A stretch of DNA of 64,000 nucleotides, taken from assembly GCF_011303555.1 (NCBI RefSeq), contig NZ_CP049868.1:1674001-1738000 (forward strand). The letters run 5' to 3'. The first letter of the stretch is position 1. The number at the start of each line of letters is the position of its first letter. Shown here one piece after another: positions 47,345-54,627 of the stretch. The stretch is from Pedobacter sp. HDW13 (GTDB lineage Bacteria; Bacteroidota; Bacteroidia; Sphingobacteriales; Sphingobacteriaceae). The notes beneath the pieces are model-generated. The model was given only the letters and a program-made list of their open reading frames with translations. It was not told where the DNA came from and did no database searches. Both the position numbers and the translations under genes were made by a program.

Positions 47345-47375
47345 GTATAAGATATTCCTGAAAATTACGGCTTAA

Positions 47376-48892
47376 TTATTTACTGCTCAAATCCCAAATC
47401 TTTAAACTGCTTAAAGTGCTTTTGCCATCTTTTGAAAAAGCAGTAATTCCGATTGCTTTTTCATCTGGAAAAATCATGGTCGAGATAACCTTTTCACCAC
47501 TATTACCAAAAACTTCCAGCGATGATTTATCAATCAGGATCTGAATTTTAACTTTACTGCCAACAGGATTTATTTTAGCAGTTTGAATAATATTCTTGTC
47601 GTTTTTAATCCCTTTTTCTGAACGCGAGCAATCTACATAAAGCTCATTTCTATCGGCCTGGTAACCAACTTCAATTTCTTTGATCACCCGTCCTTCCCCA
47701 TCTTTTAATTGTGCTAGTTTGATACCTGCGTTTTTCGAATTACTTAAATCAAATTCAGCTTCAATCCAATTTGCATTGCTAATATCATCGAGTTTCAGCT
47801 CTCCCTCAACAAGCAGATGTTGTTTGGAAACGACCCGGTTTTGGGCAAGTTTTTTAAGGTTACCTGCAATAACCGAACTCGGCTGCTGAAACAACCTTAC
47901 CCCATCAGCAGTAGTTTTTAAAGCTAAATCTCTGGGGATAGACATTTGTCCTTTCCATGGGAAGGTTTCTTTGCCTCCGGGCTGCAACCAGCCTAAAAAA
48001 ATGCGTTTATCATTTGGCGCATTGTTCCAGGGAATGGCCGCATAAAACGAATCGCCATCGTCTACCAGCAAAGTTAACTGGCCATCATTGTCATTTTTAA
48101 AAGTTTTGCCATCAAAATCACCCACAAAGTACTGCATGGTTGGCCCTTTTGGCCCAAATAGCGAAATCATTAATACCCATTTCGTATTATCCTTATTTCC
48201 ATCTACTGCGAGTGGAATCATAAAAGGGCATTCCCAACCACTGCCCTGATTGCCTTGCTTTCCAAAATCGCTGAGCATGCTCCAGTCTTTCAGGTTTTTT
48301 GATCCGTAAAACCGTGCCTGGTGTTCATCAACCATAGCAACCGTCATAATCCATTGTTTAGAAGCCTCATGCCACCACACATTCGGGTCTCGAAAATCTT
48401 TTTTATTTAAATCGATGATGGGATTTTTCGCGTAGTTGGTAAAAGTTAACCCTCCATCATTACTATAAGCCATATACTGCGATTCGTTACGTTGCTTAGG
48501 CAAATCGGCCGTATAAAAAGCCAGAATTGGCGCTTTGCCCTTTCCCAATCCGCTTACATTCTGCTTATCTAAAACAGCCGATCCCGAAAAAATCATGGTA
48601 GTAGTATCTTTGGTAATCTTCTCGGGGATGGCAACAGACAGGTTTTCCCAGCGTACCAGATCTTTACTTTTGGCATGCCCCCAGCTCATGTGCCCCCATT
48701 TATTTTCGAATGGATTATACTGATAATACAGATGGTATTCACCATTCAGGTAAATCAATCCGTTTGGATCGTTAAGCCAGTTTGCAGGTGCAGTGAAGTG
48801 ATAATTTGGCCGCCATTGCGGGTAGCCTGCTGTGCGAAGGTGTTCATCGCGCAAGCGATAACAAGTAATAGGATATATTTGGTTCTGCTCAT
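47376..48892 (-). CDS. Glycoside hydrolase family 32 (levanase/fructan hydrolase), one-base frameshift after the signal peptide
   Basis: Fructan beta-fructosidase, about 505 aa. Catalytic residues are present: nucleophile Asp in NWLNDPNG, the RDP motif in FRDPNVW, acid/base Glu in WECPF. The C-terminal beta-sandwich follows. The long frame opens at 48932 with an unlikely N-terminus; a second frame from ATG 48892 encodes a good signal peptide (MSRTKYILLLVIACAMNTFAQ). Both join if one base is added to the GGG at 48820-48822 (CCC on the coding strand), giving QQATPQWRPNYHFT. The true start is therefore probably 48892. Confidence 0.87.
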
Positions 48893-48948
48893 AATTGGTT
48901 TTTGAGCCTTCAAAATACAAATAAGAATCCAATTACTAAAACGTTTAA

Positions 48949-50004
48949 CTAAGCCAAGATATTTTGAGCAATGACTTTTTCCGTTTTTTGAATAGTTTCG
49001 TATTGCTCATAAGTTTGGGCTAGTCTCTTTTTAATTTTAGAAATCAAAAATCGTGGAGATAGGACTTTAACACATTCTCCAAAGCCCAGAATCTCCCGTT
49101 CCAATTCGTAGTTCAATACCACATCGATTCTAAAAATTGTTGTTTTATCGTTTTTTGACAATATCATCTGTGATGAATGCAGTGGTTTGGTCACAACATA
49201 TGGCGCATGATAGTTGGCAAATTCTAAGATTACCTTCTGTGCCCGGTCTTTCTCGTTTTTGCTCACGCCAATCAAATCTTCATAGTAGCGATCAAAATCT
49301 ACCCCTTCATAAGCCAAAAATTCTTCGTTTGGCAGTTCCTGAAATTCGACAATACGATCTAAAGCCAGATTTAAGATCCCAGGACGTTTCTTTGCTTTGC
49401 AAATCAAAAACCAGCGGTTTCTGTATTCCTTTAACAGGTATGGATAATAAATTCCCTGTTGCGCCTGCTGTGCCTTAAACGATTTATATTCAATCAGCAA
49501 CGAACGCTTATTTAACACGGCCTGGTAAAGTGAAGGGATGCACTCCAGTCCTTTTACCAACTTATTGCTTTCTAACTGGATGTTATTGCCACTTTGCTTG
49601 GTCGATTTGTAAAGGTTGTTCTCCAGACGGGCAATCATATCGCTCATTTCGTCGAAATAATTAAAAGCGTTAAACTGTTTCAATACACCAACAATTTCTT
49701 TCATTTTATCTACATCGGCATGGTTAATCTGCGCTTTTGTTATGCTAAAACCTGGATCTTCATAAGCATAAAACCGCTTATCTTTTACCACAATCGGTGC
49801 ATTATAGCCGAGTTTATCACTCCTCATCAATTGGATGTCGGCTTGTATGGTACGTTTACTTACGCCACTGGTTATGCCTTCCAACTCGTAAAGGGTTTCG
49901 GCAACCTTTTCAATAATATCGTCGAGTGTCCATTTACGGAAACGGTTTTTCAAACAATCGTCGATGGTTTTATAACGGATGAGGGCTAATTTATTAATGG
50001 CCAT
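48949..50004 (-). CDS. WYL-domain transcriptional regulator, divergent from the RtcB operon
   Basis: A 351-aa protein. Residues about 1-70 form a DNA-binding HTH (WTLDDIIEKVAETL, VSKRTIQADIQLM). The WYL domain at about 165-240 contains the core YYPYLLKEYRNRWFLI, and a WCX-type C-terminal extension follows. WYL domains bind nucleic acids or nucleotides and act as sensors in DNA-damage and defence regulators. Its gene is divergent from the SPFH-HEPN-rtcB genes across a 1,028-bp gap that holds two operator-like palindromes, so it is the likely regulator of that operon. GH32 lies 57 bases downstream and may be cotranscribed. Confidence 0.88.
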   Translation of the reverse strand: MAINKLALIRYKTIDDCLKNRFRKWTLDDIIEKVAETLYELEGITSGVSKRTIQADIQLMRSDKLGYNAPIVVKDKRFYAYEDPGFSITKAQINHADVDKMKEIVGVLKQFNAFNYFDEMSDMIARLENNLYKSTKQSGNNIQLESNKLVKGLECIPSLYQAVLNKRSLLIEYKSFKAQQAQQGIYYPYLLKEYRNRWFLICKAKKRPGILNLALDRIVEFQELPNEEFLAYEGVDFDRYYEDLIGVSKNEKDRAQKVILEFANYHAPYVVTKPLHSSQMILSKNDKTTIFRIDVVLNYELEREILGFGECVKVLSPRFLISKIKKRLAQTYEQYETIQKTEKVIAQNILA

Positions 50005-50030
50005 TTTAGAGCAGTTTTAGGTTTCTGTTA

Positions 50031-50038
50031 AAAATCTA
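50031..50038 (-). promoter_or_regulatory. Possible -7 promoter element (TAGATTTT) of the WYL gene
   Basis: The minus strand reads TAGATTTT, 7 of 8 matches to TAnnTTTG, 26 bases upstream of the WYL start. TTTCG (minus strand) lies about 23 bases further upstream, at -33. Confidence 0.35.
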
Positions 50039-50077
50039 GTGATTTCGTTAATCTAAATATACGAAAGCGCTTCACAT

Positions 50078-50098
50078 CTACGCAATACAATTGCGCAG
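50078..50098. promoter_or_regulatory. Operator-like palindrome, copy 1
   Basis: Sequence begins CTACGCAAT and ends GCGCAG over 21 bases, with inner CGCAAT / ATTGCG perfectly inverted. A second copy with the same ends and spacing occurs at 50190-50210. This copy is nearer the WYL gene. Confidence 0.65.
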
Positions 50099-50189
50099 AT
50101 CACGATAAAAAGAAACATTTTTCAGGAAGAATAAAATTCATTCAATTAATTATCAGATACATAAAAAAATAATCATAAAATATTTTCAA

Positions 50190-50210
50190 CTACGCAATTC
50201 CTCCGCGCAG
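50190..50210. promoter_or_regulatory. Operator-like palindrome, copy 2
   Basis: Same layout as 50078-50098: CTACGCAAT, six variable bases, GCGCAG; starts are 112 bp apart. It lies 9 bases upstream of the possible -7 element at 50220, overlapping the -33 region, which suits a repressor or a closely contacting activator. Confidence 0.65.
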
Positions 50211-50219
50211 TGGTGCTGG

Positions 50220-50227
50220 CATCTTTG
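50220..50227 (+). promoter_or_regulatory. Possible -7 promoter element (CATCTTTG) of the SPFH-HEPN-rtcB operon
   Basis: CATCTTTG matches 7 of 8 bases of TAnnTTTG. No -33 element is visible, but operator copy 2 takes its place. If used, the transcript begins near 50233 and has an 800-base leader before the SPFH gene. Confidence 0.4.
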
Positions 50228-50369
50228 TAATGTCGCCAGTCGATAATGAAGTTCTTTGAAAAACATCAACAATAAATTGCTGATTTACTACAAAAAATAA
50301 ACTGTTTCAATAATACGCGCTCTCAGCCATGTTGCTCATTTTTGAACAGCATCTTACAAACACGAAGCC

Positions 50370-50395
50370 CCCTGTTCCGAATATGCGGAACAGGG
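50370..50395 (+). other. Strong hairpin in the leader region
   Basis: Perfect 10-bp stem CCCTGTTCCG / CGGAACAGGG with a 6-base AATATG loop. There is no T tract after it, so it is more likely an RNA structural element than a terminator. Confidence 0.75.
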
Positions 50396-50442
50396 TTAAC
50401 AACAAAATAAACAGTTTAGGTAAATCAGTGCCATATAAAGAA

Positions 50443-50463
50443 ATTCCGGTGAATAACCGGAAT
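50443..50463 (+). other. Hairpin in the leader region
   Basis: Perfect 8-bp stem ATTCCGGT / ACCGGAAT with GAATA loop. Flanking GCC and GGC, and further out TCAGT and ACTGA, are also complementary, so a longer branched structure is possible. Confidence 0.65.
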
Positions 50464-50560
50464 GGCAATACTACGTAAAACTGATCCCAGTTGTGGGTTT
50501 CGGTATAGCCCCAAAGTATTCGTGCAATTGCATGGAATATGCTGATCAGGATTATGATAG

Positions 50561-50711
50561 TTTGTCTAAACACGTTGTGTGGGTGGGTTCGATTCCCGCT
50601 TCCGGAGAGATCCGGAATAACTCAGGGGTAGAGTAACAACCAAATATGCAGGTTCGAATCCTGCTTCCAAGAGTATTGGAATAGCTAATTGGTAAGCGTT
50701 TAGGACTCAAA
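50561..50711 (+). ncRNA. Tandem circularly permuted tRNA-like RNA
   Basis: Module 1 (50574-50640): GTTGT anticodon-stem-like strand, 4-base variable region, T stem GTGGG/CCCGC with loop TTCGATT (50583-50599), acceptor strand TTCCGGA, GAGA tetraloop, acceptor strand TCCGGAA (50600-50617, 7 bp), T-A linker, D arm ACTC/GAGT with loop AGGGGTA (50620-50634), one base, then ACAAC pairing with GTTGT. Module 2: T arm GCAGG/CCTGC with loop TTCGAAT (50648-50664), 6-bp acceptor hairpin TTCCAA/TTGGAA (50665-50681), T-A, D arm GCT/AGC with loop AATTGGTA, then TTTAG (50699-50703) pairing with CTAAA at 50566-50570, which encloses module 1. TTTG/CAAA adds an outer helix. Spacing in module 1 equals that of real tRNA. 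A normal tRNA gene is excluded because the 3' half precedes the 5' half. Confidence 0.75.
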
Positions 50712-50784
50712 ATCCAAAACAAAAAAGAAGAGTAACTTTTCAAAATGCTCAAAAAAACGCCTTGTAAAACCGCATTCTGCTTAA

Positions 50785-50882
50785 AGGTTCTTTTCTGTTC
50801 CTGATGGGCAAATTTGCTTTTGCTTAGAAAATAAAAAATGATGAACGCATTGATTTAAAAATCAGATTTACTTTAAGAACCT
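50785..50882 (+). other. Long-range paired region before the SPFH gene
   Basis: AGGTTCTT (50785-50792) is complementary to AAGAACCT (50875-50882), with a smaller TGATT/AATCA hairpin inside. It is a further possible structure in the long leader; between 50883 and 51032 nothing else was recognised. Confidence 0.4.
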
Positions 50883-51032
50883 GTTAAGTCTACAGCTTTA
50901 ACTAATCAAAGAGGAGATTTCATTTTAAAAACGGCAGCATCTGATTTATTTCCGCAAAAAACAGATGAATGCGCTTTTACATGGCTTTGTAACGAAACAA
51001 TTAAATAATTATAAATCTTAACATCAAAAAAC

Positions 51033-52130
51033 ATGAAAAGAGTAACCATTAGCACCAATTATGTTGGATTGGTGTTTAAAAGAGGAAAATTAAAAGACGC
51101 ATTAACTGAAGGAACTTACTGGTTAGGTTTCGGCGAAGAGATTACGCTATATGATATGGGAAAAGAATATTTTTTCACCCTTGCCGAATTAGAAGTATTG
51201 TTAACCAACACTTATTTTACCGATCTGGTGCACGTAGTAGATGTGGCCGATAACGAATTGGCACTGGTTTACCGTAACCAAAATTTTAAAAGTGTTTTAA
51301 CAGCAGGTAATCATGCCATTTGGAAAGGTTTATCGAGCTATACTTTCGAAAAGGTAAATATTAGTAACATGGAAATCGAAGCCAATATTGATCGAAATTT
51401 ACTGGAAAAAGCCCCACTGGTAAATTACATCAGAGCGTTTAAAGTGGAGTCGTATGAGCAAGCCTTATTGTTTATCGACGGTAAATTCGATAAAGTACTG
51501 GAGGCCGGAAATTACATGTACTGGAAAAACGCGACTACCATTAATGTAGTTAAAACCGATATGAGGCAATTGAACCTGGAAGTAGTGGGACAAGAAATCT
51601 TAACGAAAGATAAAGCCCAATTGCGAATTAACTTTAGCGTGCAATATAAAGTGGCCGATATCATTAAAGCCTTACTGGAGAACAAAGATTTCGATAAGCA
51701 ATTGTACGTTACCATGCAATTGGCATTAAGAGAATCTATCGGCTTAATGACTTTTGATGAGTTGATGGAAAGCAAAGAGAAAATTGCCGCACAGGTAATG
51801 GATTTAACCCTTACCAAAGCAGCAGATTTAGGTATAAAACTAACAAACTGCGGTGTTAAGGATATTATTTTGCCAGGCGATGTGAAAGAGATTATGAACC
51901 AGGTTTTAATTGCCGAGAAAAGGGCACAAGCCAATATCATTACCCGGAGAGAGGAAACGGCCTCGACCAGAAGTTTGTTAAATACAGCCAAATTAATGGA
52001 AGAAAATGCCATGCTGTATAAGTTGAAAGAGATGGAGTATGTGGAGAAAATCGCAGAAAAAATCAACAACATCAGCTTATCTGGAAGTGGTCAAATTGTA
52101 GACCAATTAAAGCAAATCTTCGTAAAATAA
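51033..52130 (+). CDS. SPFH-domain (slipin/band 7-like) protein with three N-terminal repeats
   Basis: A 365-aa protein. Three related beta-rich repeats occur at about 12-32 (VFKRGKLKDALTEGTYW), 76-98 (LVYRNQNFKSVLTAGNHAIW) and 144-165 (LFIDGKFDKVLEAGNYMYW). The SPFH/band 7 domain covers about 170-290 and is followed by a charged coiled coil (AEKRAQANIITRREETAS). Typical slipins begin with a membrane hairpin, but none is visible here. SPFH proteins form large oligomeric cages or scaffolds. It is the first gene of the operon with the HEPN protein and RtcB. Confidence 0.88.
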   Translation: MKRVTISTNYVGLVFKRGKLKDALTEGTYWLGFGEEITLYDMGKEYFFTLAELEVLLTNTYFTDLVHVVDVADNELALVYRNQNFKSVLTAGNHAIWKGLSSYTFEKVNISNMEIEANIDRNLLEKAPLVNYIRAFKVESYEQALLFIDGKFDKVLEAGNYMYWKNATTINVVKTDMRQLNLEVVGQEILTKDKAQLRINFSVQYKVADIIKALLENKDFDKQLYVTMQLALRESIGLMTFDELMESKEKIAAQVMDLTLTKAADLGIKLTNCGVKDIILPGDVKEIMNQVLIAEKRAQANIITRREETASTRSLLNTAKLMEENAMLYKLKEMEYVEKIAEKINNISLSGSGQIVDQLKQIFVK

Positions 52131-52144
52131 ATTAGATTTAGAAG

Positions 52145-52174
52145 CCCCGGCCAGGCGAATATTGCCTGCCGGGG
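52145..52174 (+). other. GC-rich hairpin between the SPFH and HEPN genes
   Basis: CCCCGGCCAGGC pairs with GCCTGCCGGGG (one bulged C, 7-base loop). There is no T tract; it may mark a processing or attenuation point. The AT-rich HEPN gene begins 15 bases later. Confidence 0.65.
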
Positions 52175-52188
52175 ATTAATTATATAAA

Positions 52189-53007
52189 ATGGAAACAGAA
52201 ATATTAAAGGCATTTAAGATATATAAAAGAATTGTATTTACTGCTGATACAGACTTAAGCTTTTGGAAGTCATTTTTAGAAAGAGCTATTGATGAGTATT
52301 GCATCAAAAACCCAAATAACATTGAATTGTTTACGTCTGTATTTTGTGCGTATAATTTCAATTTAGATAAAAATGAAGGATATTTGAAATCAAGTGATAA
52401 CATTCGATTAATTGAAAAAAACAATTTAAAAAAATGTGGTGATGACTTTTTTTCTTCCATTTCCCTTTTGTTAATCTTAAAGAATTACGTTGCAATTGAG
52501 ACATTCATTCTACAAGCTATTCATATAAAATATTTTTATTTACAAGGAAGCTTGCTTGGAAATAGAAAAGCAGCCAGTAGAATTAATAATGAAATAAAAG
52601 CTTATTTAAAAGAAATAAATATTAAGAGTGATAACAAAAATAATCGTCATATTATTGAGTTTTTAAAGTCAAAATCAACATCTATATCATCATTTTTATC
52701 TTCTAAAATTAGAGTGGACTTAGATACTTCGTGGGGAAATTTTTTTGAAATCATTTCAATACTACGTAATATAATTGCTCATCAAGACCAAGTTGTCACA
52801 TCAGATACAATAAATGAAATAAAGTCTAAAGGCAAAATCTTATTTAAGAATCACTTCATAACCAAAAAAAAAGAAGTGGATAAAGCAAACTTCACATTAA
52901 ATATTAAGAACACTTCAAATTTCCTAGCCTTTTTTAATGACTTTTCCTTAAACATAGTGAAGCTAATGTTTGAAGAAAAAGACTTAAAGTTTTTAGGAAT
53001 GAATTAA
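52189..53007 (+). CDS. HEPN-domain protein (putative ribonuclease), AT-rich
   Basis: A 272-aa helical protein. The motif R-N-I-I-A-H at residues 193-198 (Arg193, His198; RX4H) in FFEIISILRNIIAHQD fits the HEPN catalytic signature, and an earlier amphipathic helix with Glu (YVAIETFILQA, about 100-110) resembles the MAE_28990/DUF4145-like HEPN group. Many HEPN proteins are metal-independent RNases that cut tRNA or rRNA; some are inactive or binding-only. Codon use is clearly more AT-rich than in the genes around it, suggesting separate origin. Stop is 9 bases before rtcB, so it is in the same transcript. The nuclease role is inference. Confidence 0.65.
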   Translation: METEILKAFKIYKRIVFTADTDLSFWKSFLERAIDEYCIKNPNNIELFTSVFCAYNFNLDKNEGYLKSSDNIRLIEKNNLKKCGDDFFSSISLLLILKNYVAIETFILQAIHIKYFYLQGSLLGNRKAASRINNEIKAYLKEINIKSDNKNNRHIIEFLKSKSTSISSFLSSKIRVDLDTSWGNFFEIISILRNIIAHQDQVVTSDTINEIKSKGKILFKNHFITKKKEVDKANFTLNIKNTSNFLAFFNDFSLNIVKLMFEEKDLKFLGMN

Positions 53008-53016
53008 AACACTAAA

Positions 53017-54440
53017 ATGAAAAACAACATAGCAGGAAAAGACCTAATTGAAACAGGTTATACCGAAGGAAAAATACTGGGCCTGGCTTTGAATATCCTG
53101 AAAGCAAGCTTTGCAGATGCCGAAGAAAAAGAATTGCTGGCCATATTTAAAAAAGTAAAAGAATACCCGGAAAGTTTTTTGGATGATCCGGTTTTAAATA
53201 CGCTGGCTACAGCCATGATTGAAGAAATCAATGCACCAAAAGATGAAACTATTGAATTGGTAAGCGATGCGAAACCCTATGCAGTATTTGGCCCCGATTA
53301 CATTGAAGAAGGTGCGCGAAACCAAATGGATACTGCCATGAAACTGCCGGTAGCGGTAGCGGGCGCTTTAATGCCTGATGCGCACCAAGGTTATGGCCTG
53401 CCTATTGGTGGTGTATTGGCCACCAGAAACACCATTATTCCCTACGGAGTGGGCGTTGATATTGGCTGCCGAATGGCCCTTAGTATCTTTAATATCCCCG
53501 AGAAACATTATTTCGGTAAGGACGACATGTACAAACGCGAATTAATTGCCTTTACCAAATTTGGTGCAGGACAAAACTTCCGTGGGACAGAGAAAGCTGA
53601 TCACGACGTTTTAGAAAATGAAGCTTTTAACAGCACACCTTTCTTAAAAAACCTGCACGGAAAAGCCTGGGCGCAGTTGGGTACATCGGGTGGTGGTAAC
53701 CACTTTGTAGAATGGGGAATTATAGATTTTGCAGAACGAGATGAAGTTTTAAATATCGATAAAGGCCGTTATGTAGCTTTGCTAACCCATTCCGGTTCGC
53801 GTGGATTGGGCGCAACCATTGCTGATCATTATACCAAACTGGCGAAAGGCATTTGTAAACTACCTAAAGAGGCAGCAAATCTGGCCTATTTAGACCTTAA
53901 CACAGCTGAAGGGCAAGAATACTGGATTGCCATGAACTTAGCCGGCGATTATGCTTCGGCTTGCCATGAGGTGATCCATAAAAGGTTAACAAGGGCCATT
54001 GGTGCCAAGGTTTTAGCCAAAGTAGAAAATCACCATAATTTTGCCTGGAAAGAACTAATTAATGGCGAGGAAGTGATTGTTCACCGTAAAGGTGCCACAC
54101 CGGCTGGTAAAGGCGTAATGGGAATTATCCCGGAAGTATGACAGCTCCAGGATTCTTGGTAAGGGGAAAAGGTGAGATGAGTTCGATCAATTCAGCTTCG
54201 CATGGTGCGGGTAGACAAATGAGTAGAACGAAAGCGATCCAATCGATCACCAAATCGGATATGAAAGCCATTTTGAAAGACCATAACGTTACTCTAATTG
54301 GTGCCGGTTTAGACGAAGCCCCAATGGCTTATAAAGATATCCACAAAGTAATGGCTGCACAAACCGAATTGGTTGATGTGGTGGCTAAATTCGAACCTAA
54401 AATGGTGAGAATGGCTGATGACGGAAGTAGGGAGGATTAG
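53017..54440 (+). pseudogene. rtcB: RNA ligase RtcB, split by a one-base frameshift
   Basis: RtcB joins RNA 2',3'-cyclic phosphate (or 3'-phosphate) and 5'-OH ends using GTP and Mn2+. It repairs cleaved tRNA and rRNA. Motifs present: PDAHQGYGLPIGGV, GVDIGCRM with metal-binding Asp/Cys, GTSGGGNHFVEW, THSGSRGLG, ENHHNFAW and HRKGATPA. The frame stops at 54141 because one G is missing at 54132-54133; the next frame (54138-54440) continues SMTAPGFLVRGKG and contains the guanylated His in SASHGAGRQ. Joined length is about 475 aa. If the indel is real, the ligase would be inactive. Confidence 0.88.
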
Positions 54441-54480
54441 TTTTTTAGTCTTAAGTCTATAGCAAACCCAATAAAAAAGT

Positions 54481-54565
54481 CGTCATCTCGACCGGAACGC
54501 AGTGAAGCGGAGAGATTATCTCTAGGCAGATTTCTCGACTGCGTTGCACTCCAATCGAAATGACG
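54481..54565. repeat. Dispersed intergenic inverted repeat (CGTCA...TGACG)
   Basis: Bounded by CGTCATCTCGAC and TCGAAATGACG, with internal AACGCAG / CTGCGTT also complementary. It is the most complete copy of a repeat type also found at 22541, 24831 and, more distantly, at 20148. Confidence 0.65.
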
Positions 54566-54578
54566 CCCAAATAAACAA

Positions 54579-54610
54579 AAAGCCTCTTCAAAATTAATTG
54601 AAGAGGCTTT
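54579..54610. terminator. Bidirectional terminator between rtcB and the aminotransferase
   Basis: AAAGCCTCTTCAA pairs perfectly with TTGAAGAGGCTTT around a 6-base loop, between convergent genes. Confidence 0.88.
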
Positions 54611-54627
54611 CCTATCTATTTATAATC

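Noticed and set aside
50211..50235. Sigma-54 promoter for the rtcB operon (as in proteobacterial rtcBA)
   Set aside because: TGGCAT is present, but no GC element lies at the required spacing, and no RtcR-like activator gene is in the window.
50590..50680. tRNA pseudogene debris or an integration (att) scar
   Set aside because: No integrase is nearby, module spacing is exact and both re-ordered acceptor stems pair. Not fully excluded without comparison to relatives.
50684..50720. Ordinary tRNA-Leu(CAA) gene (GGA-CTCAAAA-TCC resembles an anticodon arm)
   Set aside because: No T arm or acceptor 3' strand follows. The local 3-bp stem competes with the TTTAG pairing, so it is at most a relic of tRNA ancestry.
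50307..50752. Two short minus-strand open frames (88 and 66 codons) across the tRNA-like region
   Set aside because: Their translations look like no protein, and they run antisense through perfect RNA hairpins and both tRNA-like modules.
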